Counted from the stretch's first letter, positions 40,297 through 49,480 are shown. The stretch: 64,000 nt of DNA from Parvularculaceae bacterium (GCA_028280115.1 JANQMJ010000012.1:111383-175382), one strand, 5' to 3'. Translations and numbers: made by a program. Notes: a model not told the origin generated them from the letters alone.

Positions 40297-41505
40297 TTAG
40301 GCTTTTTCGAAAACCACCGCGGCGTTCATGCCGCCGAAGGCGAAAGAATTCGAGAGCGCGACCGAAAAGTCGCGCTCTTTGGCTTCATTGGGCGCATAGT
40401 CGAGATCGCATTCCGGATCGGGCTCGTCGTAATTGATGGTCGGCGGCGCGACGCCGTGATTGAGCGCCAGGATCGCCGCAATCGATTCCGCCCCGCCCGC
40501 CGCGCCGAGAAGATGGCCGTGCATCGACTTGGTCGACGAAACGATCAGCTTGTCGGCGTCGGCGCCGAACACGTCGCGAATGGCCTTGGTTTCGGTCGGA
40601 TCGTTGAGAAACGTGCCCGTCCCATGGGCGTTGATGTAAAGGCCGGACGGATCGGCGATCGAAACGTTTTCAAGCGCCAGGCGCATGGCGTTCGCCGCGC
40701 CCTCGACCGCCGGGTTGATCATGTCCTTGCCGTCGGCGTTCATGCCGAAGCCGACAAGGCGCGCAAAAATCTTCGCCCCGCGCTTGCGCGCGCGGTCTTC
40801 TTCTTCAAGCACCACGACGCCGGCGCCTTCGCCGATGACAAGGCCGTTGCGGTTTTTCGAAAACGGCCGGCAGGTTTCGTCGGCGAGAATGCGCATGGCG
40901 GTCCAGGCGTCGAGCGCGCCATAGACCAGCACCGCCTCGCTGGCGCCGGCGACGCCCACATCGGCCGCGCCACTGCGAATGATGTCGGCGCAAACGCCGA
41001 TGGCGTGCGCGCCCGTGGCGCAGGCGCTGGCGATCGCAAAGGACGGCCCGCGCAGTCCGTGACGGATGGAGACATGGCTCGCCGGCGCATTGGGAATAAG
41101 CCGCAACACGGTGAGCGGATGGGGATGACGGTTGTGCCGCAACATGCCGTAATAGGCCTGATCGAACGTGCCCTGCCCGCCGATGCCGCTGCCGATAATG
41201 CAGGCCGTGCGCGCACTGAGCGCGTCGGTGATTTCAAGGCCGGCGTTTTCAATCGCTTCGTCGGCGGCGAGCACGGCCATCTGCGACACCCGGTCGGCGC
41301 GCTTGAGCGCCGGGCCGAGCGCGGCGATGCGTTCTTCCAGGCCGTCGACCGGCGCGCCCGGCAGCGTCATGGCGAGATCGCCGATCGAAAACTCCCGCCT
41401 GACGATGCCGCACGCGCCGGAAGAAAGTCCGTCCCAGAACGCGCCGACATCGGCGCCGATCGGGGAAACGACGCCCATGCCGGTGACGACGATATTGCGG
41501 GTCAT
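40297..41505 (-). CDS. Beta-ketoacyl-ACP synthase (FabF-like, specialised)
   Basis: A 402-residue thiolase-fold condensing enzyme with triad C162 (ASACATGAH), H294 (NAHGTGT) and H331 (GHLLGAAGG). Decarboxylative elongation of acyl-ACP. It follows a dedicated ACP gene by 12 bases and differs from housekeeping FabF in its substrate-facing segments (for example the HNRHPHPL stretch), so a specialised acyl chain (lipid A long-chain acid, polyene or other) is inferred. The product cannot be named from sequence. Confidence 0.9.
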   Translation of the reverse strand: MTRNIVVTGMGVVSPIGADVGAFWDGLSSGACGIVRREFSIGDLAMTLPGAPVDGLEERIAALGPALKRADRVSQMAVLAADEAIENAGLEITDALSARTACIIGSGIGGQGTFDQAYYGMLRHNRHPHPLTVLRLIPNAPASHVSIRHGLRGPSFAIASACATGAHAIGVCADIIRSGAADVGVAGASEAVLVYGALDAWTAMRILADETCRPFSKNRNGLVIGEGAGVVVLEEEDRARKRGAKIFARLVGFGMNADGKDMINPAVEGAANAMRLALENVSIADPSGLYINAHGTGTFLNDPTETKAIRDVFGADADKLIVSSTKSMHGHLLGAAGGAESIAAILALNHGVAPPTINYDEPDPECDLDYAPNEAKERDFSVALSNSFAFGGMNAAVVFEKA

Positions 41506-41517
41506 GGATGCGCGCGG

Positions 41518-41766
41518 TTATTTCTTGATGAGATCGTTGAGCGCGTCGATCAGATCGCCGACATCTTTCATGTCGCCGAACGGATTCTCATTGGCGTTGA
41601 ACGGCACTTCAACGCCGAGCTTTTCCTCGACTTCATAGATGATTTCGACAATGGAAAAGCTGTCGATGCCGAGATCGGCGATGGGCGTGTCGCGCGTCGG
41701 CGGCTCGGTGAGCCCCACGGCGTGTTCTTTAATAATGTCCAGAAGCTGTTGTTCCATCTCGGCCAT
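41518..41766 (-). CDS. Acyl carrier protein, dedicated
   Basis: An 82-residue ACP with phosphopantetheine attachment Ser36 in LGIDSFSIVEIIYEVEE. The canonical DSL motif is DSF here, a mark of non-housekeeping carriers. The start at 41766 is preferred for its spacing to GGAG; an ATG two codons upstream also exists. Paired with the ketosynthase immediately downstream. Confidence 0.92.
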   Translation of the reverse strand: MAEMEQQLLDIIKEHAVGLTEPPTRDTPIADLGIDSFSIVEIIYEVEEKLGVEVPFNANENPFGDMKDVGDLIDALNDLIKK

Positions 41767-41843
41767 GAACATCTCTCCGCTGCTGATGCGGTCTTATCCG
41801 ATGCGGTTCGCCGTGGCTAGGCGTCTTTGCACGGGGGAAAAGG

Positions 41844-42329
41844 CTAGTCGCGGAAGTTCTTGTATTGCAGGGGCTGGTCGATTTTGAGGCCCTTGACGAA
41901 GCCGATGACCGCCTGGAGGTCGTCGCGCTTCTTGCCGCTGACCCGTAGGGAATCGCCCTGGATCGCGACCTGCACCTTGAACTTTTCGCCCTTGACCTTC
42001 TTGACGATATCCTTGGCGAGCTCCTTGTCGAGGCCTTCCTTGAGAACGACGCGCTGGCGCACCGACTGACCGGCGGCGGGCTCTTCCTTCTGGTAGTCGA
42101 GCGAACCCGGCTCGATGCCGCGCTTTTGCATGTGGCCCTGGAGGATTTCGCGCAGCTGGCGCAGCTTCATGTCGTCGTCGGCAAAGATTTCGATCGCGCC
42201 GTCCTTGATTGCGACCGTCGACTTCGAGTCCTTGAAATCATAGCGCGTGGAAATCTCGCGCATGACGTTCTGAACCGCGTTGTCAGCCTCGGCGCGATCG
42301 ATTTCCGAAACCACATCGAATGAGGGCAT
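41844..42329 (-). CDS. yajQ: YajQ family nucleotide-binding protein
   Basis: A 161-residue two-domain alpha/beta protein (MPSFDVVSEIDRAEADNAVQ, RYDFKDSKSTVAI, KGLDKELAKDIVKK-like segment). Members bind tRNA or cyclic di-GMP in some bacteria; the role here is open. The ATG at 42329 has GGAG 8 bases upstream; a TTG one codon earlier is less likely. Confidence 0.95.
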   Translation of the reverse strand: MPSFDVVSEIDRAEADNAVQNVMREISTRYDFKDSKSTVAIKDGAIEIFADDDMKLRQLREILQGHMQKRGIEPGSLDYQKEEPAAGQSVRQRVVLKEGLDKELAKDIVKKVKGEKFKVQVAIQGDSLRVSGKKRDDLQAVIGFVKGLKIDQPLQYKNFRD

Positions 42330-42400
42330 CAATATGTCTCCATTAGCCTAAGGTGTCCTAATGCGTTTTGCCGAACCGCAACCGCAACTCCAAAACAAAG

Positions 42401-42800
42401 CGCCAGACGGTCTGTAAGCCGGGTTCTGTATCCCGCGAGCGGGACGACGGCCATTCCTCTGGGCGCGCGATCGCTCGCGCGCTCAAGCAACCAACCCGGA
42501 CGGCTAGGCGCGAAGACCCGCCTGCCCCTCTTCTCGCGAATTTGGGGCGCGCCGTCCCTATTCGGTCTTGCTCCAGGCGGGGCTTGCCGTGCCCGTCCCA
42601 TTACTGGTCCGGCGGTGCGCTCTTACCGCACCTTTTCACCCTTGCCCCGAATCAAGTCCGGGGCGGTCTGTTTTCTGCGGCGCTTTCCCTCAGGTCGCCC
42701 TGGCCGGGCGTTACCCGGCGCCTTGTCTCCTTGGAGCCCGGACTTTCCTCCCGTCTTCGCCCTTTCAAGCGAAGGCGCGCGGCCGTCCGACCGTCTGGCG
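42401..42800 (-). ncRNA. rnpB: RNase P RNA (bacterial type A)
   Basis: The minus strand carries the universal GAGGAAAGTCCGGGCTCC near the 5' end and ACAGAACCCGGCTTACAG near the 3' end. The two ends pair as helix P1 (CGCCAGACGGTC with GACCGTCTGGCG), which sets the boundaries to within a few bases and gives about 400 nt. It processes tRNA 5' ends. Reading frames across this interval are spurious. Confidence 0.95.
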
Positions 42801-42878
42801 GGGGCTGATGTGTCCTTTCGGGCGGCCAAGGTCAAGCCCGGCGCGGCCCTGTTCGACAGAGCGCCGCAACGGGGCCTG

Positions 42879-42915
42879 GAGCGCGTTCACTTTAATCGGA
42901 GTCGTGAACGCGCTC
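42879..42915. repeat. 12-bp inverted repeat upstream of the SixA-like gene
   Basis: GAGCGCGTTCAC and its perfect complement are separated by 13 bases in the rnpB-sixA divergent gap. The surrounding GAAAACGCTCTAGA resembles dispersed alphaproteobacterial intergenic sequence. It may be regulatory or a repeat relic. Confidence 0.5.
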
Positions 42916-42991
42916 TGGATTCTTGTTTTGTCGCGTTTTCGACGGAAAACCGCACACACTTTTCCTGAAAACGCTCTAGACTTGGCGCGCC

Positions 42992-43513
42992 ATGAAACGG
43001 ATCTCGCTCTTGCGCCACGCCGATGCGGCGGACCGAAACCCGGACGTCAGCGATATCGACCGGCCCTTGACAGCCCGCGGCCGCAACGACGCGGTCCTGA
43101 TGGGCGCTTATCTCGCCGAGCGCGGCGATCTTCCGGACCTTGCCCTTTGTTCGCCGTCGGCGCGCACGCGCGAAACGCTCGATTGCGTTTGCAGCCGTCT
43201 TTCCGAACCGCCCCGCCGGGTCTTCCGGGACGACATCTATAACGCCGCCGGGCCGCAGCAACTCCTCGCCGCCATTCAGGCGCTGCCGGACGATTGCGAA
43301 CATGTTCTGCTGGTCGGTCACAATCCGAGCATGCACCAATTTGCGCTCGCCCTTGCCGCGGTTTCCGACGACAGCGCCCTGGGGGAGCTTGCAAAGAAAT
43401 TTTCCAAAGGCGCGCTGGCGCAATTCAACGTCGAGATCGACGACTGGCGTCAATGCAACCTCGCAAGCGGTCGGCTGGTCGATTTTAAGCGGCCGAAAGA
43501 ATTGCGCGCCTGA
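42992..43513 (+). CDS. SixA-like histidine phosphatase
   Basis: A 173-residue phosphoglycerate-mutase-fold phosphatase. Catalytic LLRHADA (His9), second Arg in SPSARTRETL, and LLVGHNPSMH with the second His. SixA removes phosphate from histidine in phosphorelay or PTS proteins; the substrate here is unknown. Three bases after its TGA stop a TA-flanked element is inserted. Confidence 0.9.
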   Translation: MKRISLLRHADAADRNPDVSDIDRPLTARGRNDAVLMGAYLAERGDLPDLALCSPSARTRETLDCVCSRLSEPPRRVFRDDIYNAAGPQQLLAAIQALPDDCEHVLLVGHNPSMHQFALALAAVSDDSALGELAKKFSKGALAQFNVEIDDWRQCNLASGRLVDFKRPKELRA

Positions 43514-43515
43514 AT

Positions 43516-43926
43516 TAGGGTCGGTTGCGGATCAGCCGAATCAACCGCGTCATCCCGGACGCGCTGCAGCGCCCCGGATCATCGTCCGGGGTGATGCAGC
43601 GCAGGTTCGAAGCATGCCTCGAACGGATCCAGACAAAACAATATAGCCGGGCTTCGCCCGTTCTTACCCGCTTGCTGGACCCCGACCCGACCGCGAATGC
43701 GGTCAAATTATAATTAGCGCGCCTTCGCGCGCGGGCGTCGGGGAGATCGGGTTGAGGGTTCAGGAATACACTCTCACCCCGCTCTTTCCGGCGAAAGCCG
43801 GAATCCAGCAAATGTAAAAAGTCGGGCTTTGCCCGTCTTAATTATTGTGACTGGACCCCGACTTTCGTCGGGGAAGGTCGGGGGAAATGAGCGGAGATAT
43901 GAACTACGCAATCCGCAACCCACCTA
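43516..43926. mobile_element. TA-flanked MITE-like element, copy B (composite, 407 bp)
   Basis: Element 43518-43924 with GGGTCGGTTGCGGAT at the left and ATCCGCAACCCACC at the right, flanked by TA (43516-43517 and 43925-43926). The first about 90 bases and an internal block around 43680-43735 match copies A and C; a second unit with different stems is added, so it looks composite. The right TA with the terminal base forms the TAG stop of the serine hydrolase gene. Confidence 0.75.
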
Positions 43927-45606
43927 GCTGAACCGGCGGAAAAAAGGCGTGCCGGACATCAACAAGCGCTGGGGCTTGCCGTCGACCACGCTGTCGAACC
44001 GCGCCCGGTCGGCGCCTTCTTGCGCTTCTCCGAGACGCCAGTCGCCGTTTTCCATCGGCGCGAGCACGGTCACGTAATTCGCATTCTTCATGACCAGCCT
44101 GTCGCCGCGGGCGAAGACCCTGATCGGCGTCGACCAGCGGCTGTCGTTGCCATAGCGTCCTTCCAGCGCTTTCAGCGCCGGCGCCGTCGCAAGATAGTCG
44201 GTTTTTGACGCCGGCAGATATTCGACGCCGCCGGCCCAGGCGCGCATGACCGTGTCGTCTTCGAGTTCGAACTGAAGGCCGGTAAGGGCGAACGCCTCAT
44301 CGTCGCAGGCAAAATGCCCAGCGCCGACGGGCTGCATCTTTATGTCACGGCCCTCGCGGCGCATGGCAACGCTGTTGTCGCCGGCGACGATTTCAAAGCT
44401 GTCTCCGCTTTGCGCCGTAAAGACGCCGGCGAAGCGCTGCGGATTTTCAACGACCGGCTTTGTCGGCTTCGGTGCAGGCGCGGGCGCGCCCGACTGCCCC
44501 GCGTGCAGCGCCTGGCAGGCGAACATGGTGACGTCGCGCGGGCGGTAATTGCGCGCGTAATGCACATTGCCCGAAGCAAAGGCGGCGACGCCCGCCGCCG
44601 CGTCCACATGCAGCGAGGATGAGAACGAGACCATGCCGCCGGTGTGATGCAGATAGGCGCGCCCGTCCTGTTCGATATGCGCAACCCCGTAGCCGTAACG
44701 GGCGCCTTCCGACCATCCCGGCGCGGGCGCGGGATCGGCCATAAACCGTGCCGCGTTTTCGTCGGAAAACACCGAACCGCCCTTGCCGTCCGCAAGATCA
44801 AGCAGAAAACGCAGGAACAGCGCCATGTCGGACGCCGTTGACGCAACGCAACCCGAAGACGCATCGAAGTCGACCCAGGGCGCCGGCGCCATCGGCGCGG
44901 GCCGCATCGCCGGACGGTCGAGCAACGCCGGCTCATAGCCCTGCGCATAGCGGTCTCGGTCTTGCGCGCGCATGGCGCCGAGCGACTGCATCATGCCGAG
45001 GGGACGCAGCACCCGCGCCTCCACGCTGTCGGGATAAAGGCGCCGGTCCGTGCGCTCGATGATCTTGCCGGCGAGCCGATAGCCGAGATTGGAATAGGCC
45101 CAATGGGCGCCCGGCCTGGTTCCGACCCAAAGCCCGCCATCCACATAGGGCGACGCGCCACGCGGCAAACCGGCGGTGTGATCGAGCAGATGCCGGAGCG
45201 TAATATCTTCGCCGCCGCGCACGGCGATTTCCGGCATCACATCGCGAAGACGCGCATCCGGCGACAGTTTGCCTTCGTCGATCAGGGACCACGCCGTGAG
45301 CCCCGTCATCATCTTGGTGATGGAGCCAATCTGAAACAGATGATCCGGACCGACGCGAACGTTTTTTTCCACATGGGCGAGTCCCGACATCGCATAGCCT
45401 TCAAAGCCGCTGCGCGAAACGACGCATAAGGTCATGCCGGGGATGCCCCAGTCGGCGCGATGCTGGTCCATATAGCTCGCAATCGCCGAAAGCGCTTTTG
45501 CTTCGGCCCGGCCGCCGCCGGATTTACGCGTCGCCGCGCGCGCCGCGCCTGAGGCGGCGGCGATGGCGGTCGCGCCGCCGACAAAAGCTCTACGATTGAC
45601 GTGCAT
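43924..45606 (-). CDS. Tat-exported class C beta-lactamase-fold serine hydrolase
   Basis: A 560-residue protein. The twin-arginine signal NRRAFVGG plus an Ala-rich stretch predicts export by Tat. The catalytic domain (about 40-390) has SxxK S95-K98 (GSITKMM), YSN at 171 and HTGG. A C-terminal domain of about 150 residues follows, as in D-aminopeptidase or esterase relatives. Substrate unknown (peptidoglycan peptide, D-amino peptide or ester). The ATG at 45606 begins the signal; the open frame upstream is not coding. Follows the halogenase gene by 115 bases on the same strand. Confidence 0.88.
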   Translation of the reverse strand: MHVNRRAFVGGATAIAAASGAARAATRKSGGGRAEAKALSAIASYMDQHRADWGIPGMTLCVVSRSGFEGYAMSGLAHVEKNVRVGPDHLFQIGSITKMMTGLTAWSLIDEGKLSPDARLRDVMPEIAVRGGEDITLRHLLDHTAGLPRGASPYVDGGLWVGTRPGAHWAYSNLGYRLAGKIIERTDRRLYPDSVEARVLRPLGMMQSLGAMRAQDRDRYAQGYEPALLDRPAMRPAPMAPAPWVDFDASSGCVASTASDMALFLRFLLDLADGKGGSVFSDENAARFMADPAPAPGWSEGARYGYGVAHIEQDGRAYLHHTGGMVSFSSSLHVDAAAGVAAFASGNVHYARNYRPRDVTMFACQALHAGQSGAPAPAPKPTKPVVENPQRFAGVFTAQSGDSFEIVAGDNSVAMRREGRDIKMQPVGAGHFACDDEAFALTGLQFELEDDTVMRAWAGGVEYLPASKTDYLATAPALKALEGRYGNDSRWSTPIRVFARGDRLVMKNANYVTVLAPMENGDWRLGEAQEGADRARFDSVVDGKPQRLLMSGTPFFRRFS

Positions 45607-45721
45607 GATCTTCGCCCCTTCGATGATCGGATGAAATTGCGCCGCGACTGTGCGCGAACTTGCCGCCGGTTTCAACGCCTGGCGGCTGCGACCGTAACAG
45701 CCTTCCCTGAGATGGCAGGGT

Positions 45722-47281
45722 CTAGCCGCCAAGCCCCGGCAACAAACGGGCCGGCGCGGCTGTTTCGCCGCGCATGTGGCGGATGAGCGCCGCGTGATCG
45801 GGCAACAGCGAGGCCGCGCGTTTGAACTGCGGCCTGACCACGCGCAAATGCTCGTCCCAGGGCGCGCGTTCCAATCCATGCATTCTCGGCGCGCGGTCCG
45901 AATAAAATCCCTTATTCATCAAGGCGCAAAGATAATTGAAATGCGTGAAATAGTGCTGATCGACATCGCGCACATGGGGCATGGTGTGGCGCCACAATTC
46001 AAGATTTTCTTCAAGGCGGCTGGGTATCGGCAACTCTTCCCGCACCGTGCGCCAGTAGTCCGAGTCCGTGCGATTGTTGAGATAAAAATGCAAGCAGATA
46101 AATTCCAGCACTTCATCGAATACGGAATTCATCATTCGATTATATCGCTTTTGCAAGGACGGATCGAAATCGCTGTCAGGAAAATATCCGTAGAGAAACT
46201 GAAGGCTGACTTCCAGGACATGAATCGCCGTCGCCTCTAACGGCTCGACAAAACCGGAGGACAAGCCGACGGCGACGCAATTATTGACCCAAGGCCGGCG
46301 GACATTGCCGGTTTTGATCTTGATGACTCGCGGTTCTGCGCCCTCGCCCCGTTTGCCCAGATAGGCCAGGAATTCTTCGATGGCTTCGTTTTCTGACAAA
46401 AACTGGCTCGAATGGACATAGCCCGTGCCCACGCGTCCATATAGCGGGAGGTGAAACACCCAGCCGGCCGATAACGCCGTGGCGAAAGACGCCGGCGGGA
46501 TTTGCGCCGGCGTTTCATGGGGCGTTTGCACCACCACGGCGCGATCGTTCAGGAGATATTTGGAATAGGGCTCGAACGGCTCTTTCAGCGTCTGCTGGAG
46601 GATGAGGCTGCGAAACCCCGTGCAGTCGATGACAAACTCGATGGAGTGGGCGCCGTTTTCCGCAAGCTCAAGCGCGCTCACAAAGCCGCGCTCGTCAAGC
46701 TTAACCTCTTTGACGTCATCCACAATGTGCCGCACGCCGCGGCTCATCGCCTTTTCCTTTAGGAGCTCAGCGGCCTTGAGCGCGTCCAGGTGATAGGCAT
46801 ACGGAATAACCTGTTCGAATTCAGCCTGCTTGATCTCTCGCGGCCCCTTGTTGGATTTGATGACATCCGAACATGGCGAAACATATTCCGTGAAATCAAG
46901 CCATTTCCCATTGCGCTTATCTTCATATTCTTTGAAATAATAGCCAGGGCTTAGTCCGCCGATATAGTGAGCGCCGGCGAAAGGGTTGGCCCACGCAACG
47001 CCTTTGCCGCTGCGGTCGACATTCCAGTTGCGAAAGACGGTGGCGACCTTGAAGGACGCATTGCACCGCTTGAATACGTCTTTTTCGCTTACCCCGATGG
47101 TTTTGAATGTGTGCGGAAACGTCGGCGCGGTCGATTCCCCGACGCCGATGGCGCCAATCCTCGCCGACTCGATCACCGTTATGTCGATTTTGCCTTTTGT
47201 GACGGCGCTCAGGAACGCAGCGGAAAGCCAGCCGGCCGTACCGCCGCCGACAATCGTCAAATTGCGAATGGGTTCCGCCAT
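45722..47281 (-). CDS. Flavin-dependent halogenase, tryptophan-halogenase family
   Basis: A 519-residue FADH2-dependent halogenase homologue. Dinucleotide site VGGGTAGWLSAAFLS, candidate catalytic K78 in NASFKVATVFRNW, and FVEPLEATAIH with the Glu near the substrate. The WxWxIP motif that marks the family reads WVFHLP (W-x-F-x-L-P), so chemistry or substrate may differ. No flavin reductase or biosynthetic partner is adjacent; many alphaproteobacterial relatives accompany TonB receptors, but none is seen here. Confidence 0.9.
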   Translation of the reverse strand: MAEPIRNLTIVGGGTAGWLSAAFLSAVTKGKIDITVIESARIGAIGVGESTAPTFPHTFKTIGVSEKDVFKRCNASFKVATVFRNWNVDRSGKGVAWANPFAGAHYIGGLSPGYYFKEYEDKRNGKWLDFTEYVSPCSDVIKSNKGPREIKQAEFEQVIPYAYHLDALKAAELLKEKAMSRGVRHIVDDVKEVKLDERGFVSALELAENGAHSIEFVIDCTGFRSLILQQTLKEPFEPYSKYLLNDRAVVVQTPHETPAQIPPASFATALSAGWVFHLPLYGRVGTGYVHSSQFLSENEAIEEFLAYLGKRGEGAEPRVIKIKTGNVRRPWVNNCVAVGLSSGFVEPLEATAIHVLEVSLQFLYGYFPDSDFDPSLQKRYNRMMNSVFDEVLEFICLHFYLNNRTDSDYWRTVREELPIPSRLEENLELWRHTMPHVRDVDQHYFTHFNYLCALMNKGFYSDRAPRMHGLERAPWDEHLRVVRPQFKRAASLLPDHAALIRHMRGETAAPARLLPGLGG

Positions 47282-47336
47282 AAACGCTCTCCGCTCCGGT
47301 TATAGACAGAGCGAATGGAAAAAGCGATGGCGCCGA

Positions 47337-48023
47337 TCACCTTGTCATCGCTTCAATTTCCAAGAGAGCGGCTTTGGTTCTTGGGTCAAAACCCCGCCCC
47401 AGGGACTGAGGGCAAAACCGGCGCTGGAACGCAAGAAGCGCGGCGCCGTGATCGCCCAGCGGCGCGTCATAGCCGATCGCCGCAAGCGCGTTGCGCGCGT
47501 CGTCATAGGAAACACTTTCGCCGGTCTTCGGATCGCCGCTAAAGGGCGCAAGCGCGAGGCCTTGCGCCGCCAGCCGGGCCCAGGGGAATTTTTCGCCCGG
47601 ATCTTCCTTGCGCCGCGGCGCGACATCGGCATGGGCAAGGACCATAGAAGGCGCAATCCCATGACGCGCGCAAACGTCCTTCAACAGCGCGACTGCCGCG
47701 TCGATTTGCGCGTCGGGAAAGTCGCGATAGCCGAATTCATGACCCGGATTGACGATCTCGACGCCAACAGAGCGGGCGTTGATGTCGATTTCGCTCTTCC
47801 ACATGGAAACGCCCGCATGCCAGGCGCGCTTTGATTCCTCGACCAGGCGATAGATGTCGCCGTTTTCCTCCACCAAATAATGGGCGCTCACCTTCGCGTT
47901 CGGGTCGCGCAGGCGATCGAGCGCCTCCTTGCCGGTGGGCATGCCGGTATAGTGCAGGATAACCATGTCGACGCCGCGCGCCCGGTCGTCGAAGTTCGGC
48001 GACGGCGCGTCAATGACGTTCAT
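47337..48023 (-). CDS. AmpD-like N-acetylmuramoyl-L-alanine amidase with peptidoglycan-binding domain
   Basis: A 228-residue protein. Amidase_2 fold with zinc ligand H24 (VILHYTG), AWHAG, SVGVEIVNPGHEFGYRDFP and LAHADVAPRRKEDPGEKFPW, then a C-terminal PG-binding helical domain (LLAFQRRFCPQSLGRGFD). Cleaves anhydromuropeptides or wall amide bonds. The ATG at 48023 overlaps the end of the EamA gene (ATGA); the longer open frame upstream is a shadow of that gene. Confidence 0.93.
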   Translation of the reverse strand: MNVIDAPSPNFDDRARGVDMVILHYTGMPTGKEALDRLRDPNAKVSAHYLVEENGDIYRLVEESKRAWHAGVSMWKSEIDINARSVGVEIVNPGHEFGYRDFPDAQIDAAVALLKDVCARHGIAPSMVLAHADVAPRRKEDPGEKFPWARLAAQGLALAPFSGDPKTGESVSYDDARNALAAIGYDAPLGDHGAALLAFQRRFCPQSLGRGFDPRTKAALLEIEAMTR

Positions 48024-48955
48024 GGCGCGATCTCGGATTCGACCATGGGCCGTTTTATGTCCTGTTTCGCAGCGTTGCGCAAAAGCACCAGGCCGACGCC
48101 GCCGACGGTCATCAGTCCGCCAATGATAAACCGCGGCCCAAAGGGATCGCCGAGCAGCAAAACGCCGGCAAGCACGGCGATAAACGTCGTCAGCGGGATG
48201 GTCGAGGCGACAACGCTCACCGGCAGCCGATGCAGCAGCCAGTAATAGGCCGTGTGGCCGAAGATTGACGCGGCGATCGCGGAATAAAGGACAGCGCCGA
48301 CGACCATCGTCTTGTCGCTTTGCGCAAACGCCGCGCCGTGATTGCTTTCGAAAGCAAACGTCATCGACCATAGCGCCGCCGTGCCGACCACGGCGAACCA
48401 GGCCAACAGTTCGATCGGCCGGAACGCCCGGGACTGTTTGACGAGAATGGCGCCGACCGCCTCCATGAACGCCCCGCACGCAACGAGGCCCACGCCCAGC
48501 CCGATCCGCGTCTCGGGGCCCGCCGCATCCGGCTTGCCCAGGGCGATGATGGCGACGCCGAGGAAAGCCAAAGCGATCCCCAGGATGCGCGCTGGACCGA
48601 GGCGGTCGCCGAGGAACGCCACCGCCAAAATCACCGCGAAAGGCGTGTAAAGTTCGATCGCGATGGCGGCGGCGGAGGCGGTGGCGTGCTTGAGCCCTGT
48701 AAACATGAGGGCGTAATTGAACGCCCCAAGACAGGCGCCGGCGCTCAGCACGCGGATCATATGTCCCGGCCGCCAGCGCAAAAACGGCGACAACAGCGCC
48801 GCGACCAGCGTCATGCGAATGGCGGCGTAAAAAATCGGCGGCAGTTGGTCCACCGCCGTCTTGACGACGACGAAATGAAATCCCCATGCCAGACACATGG
48901 CGAGCAGGACGGCAAGTTCGCGCGCGTTCAACGACGTGGCTCCAGACAAAACCAA
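48020..48955 (-). CDS. EamA/DMT superfamily transporter
   Basis: A 311-residue membrane protein with about ten helices in two EamA repeats (MCLAWGFHFVVVKTAVDQLP and the second beginning LGVGLVACGAFMEAVGAILV). Exports small metabolites in relatives; substrate not predictable. Overlaps the amidase gene by four bases, so the two are co-translated. Confidence 0.92.
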   Translation of the reverse strand: MVLSGATSLNARELAVLLAMCLAWGFHFVVVKTAVDQLPPIFYAAIRMTLVAALLSPFLRWRPGHMIRVLSAGACLGAFNYALMFTGLKHATASAAAIAIELYTPFAVILAVAFLGDRLGPARILGIALAFLGVAIIALGKPDAAGPETRIGLGVGLVACGAFMEAVGAILVKQSRAFRPIELLAWFAVVGTAALWSMTFAFESNHGAAFAQSDKTMVVGAVLYSAIAASIFGHTAYYWLLHRLPVSVVASTIPLTTFIAVLAGVLLLGDPFGPRFIIGGLMTVGGVGLVLLRNAAKQDIKRPMVESEIAP

Positions 48956-49046
48956 GAAGCCGCTCGACTACGCCATTGGGCGCCGTGCGGCAAACGGATA
49001 ACGACTTAAGGAACGCTTAGAGTCTCGGACGAGAAACAGGAATCGC

Positions 49047-49140
49047 TTCATCCTGAGGAGAAATTTTTCTTTCGTCCTTCGTGACGCCAGCCAAGGGGCT
49101 GGCTCCTCAGGATGAAGGAAAAATTTCGTCACGAAGGACG
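49047..49140. repeat. Intergenic palindrome, CATCCTGAGG family, second copy
   Basis: TTCATCCTGAGGAG (49047-49060) and CTCCTCAGGATGAA (49103-49116) are perfect 14-base inverted arms; CGTCCTTCGTGAC (49073) and its complement (49128) interleave with them, allowing two alternative folds. The outer arm matches the repeat between murC and murB. Confidence 0.75.
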
Positions 49141-49168
49141 AAGCGGTGCACATTAATCGCCCGAACGC

Positions 49169-49399
49169 CTAGGCGCCGGCGGAACGCCAGCTGCTTTGGC
49201 TTTTCTTGCCGGCGATCAGACCGGCGAGCGCGGACAGGACCAGAACGACCGGCGCGGCCATGGCGAGCGCCGCAAGGACGAGCGCGGAAAGGGCGAAAGC
49301 CAAAAGGAAAATGACAGCGCCCGCGATCCCGCTCGCCGTCGATTCGGGGCCTTCGATCGATTGCGGCCGACTTATTACGCGCTTTTTCACATCGTTCAT
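49169..49399 (-). CDS. Small membrane protein of unknown function
   Basis: A 76-residue protein dominated by a hydrophobic region of about 40 residues (AVIFLLAFALSALVLAALAM and VVLVLSALAGLIAG), so one or two helices, with a charged N-terminus and a basic end. No family recognised. It lies between the TerB-DnaJ gene and the EamA gene on the same strand. Shine-Dalgarno is weak. Confidence 0.6.
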   Translation of the reverse strand: MNDVKKRVISRPQSIEGPESTASGIAGAVIFLLAFALSALVLAALAMAAPVVLVLSALAGLIAGKKSQSSWRSAGA

Positions 49400-49480
49400 T
49401 CTACGCTACTCAAGTTTCCGAATCGTTTCGCCATCAAAGCAAAGGCTGCGCCGCGCGTCCAGCGCCGCTTGCCAATTGGA

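Noticed and set aside
42400..42830. Several overlapping reading frames on both strands
   Set aside because: The interval is RNase P RNA; the conserved RNA motifs and P1 pairing explain it and the frames look like translated structure.
48024..48896. Long N-terminal extension of the AmpD-like gene
   Set aside because: It is the EamA gene read in another frame; the amidase fold starts at 48023 with an ATGA overlap.
49006..49020. TTAA-N7-TTAG near the EamA gene as a CtrA box
   Set aside because: One mismatch and no supporting half-sites; I kept only perfect boxes plus the one near-match at 35-49.
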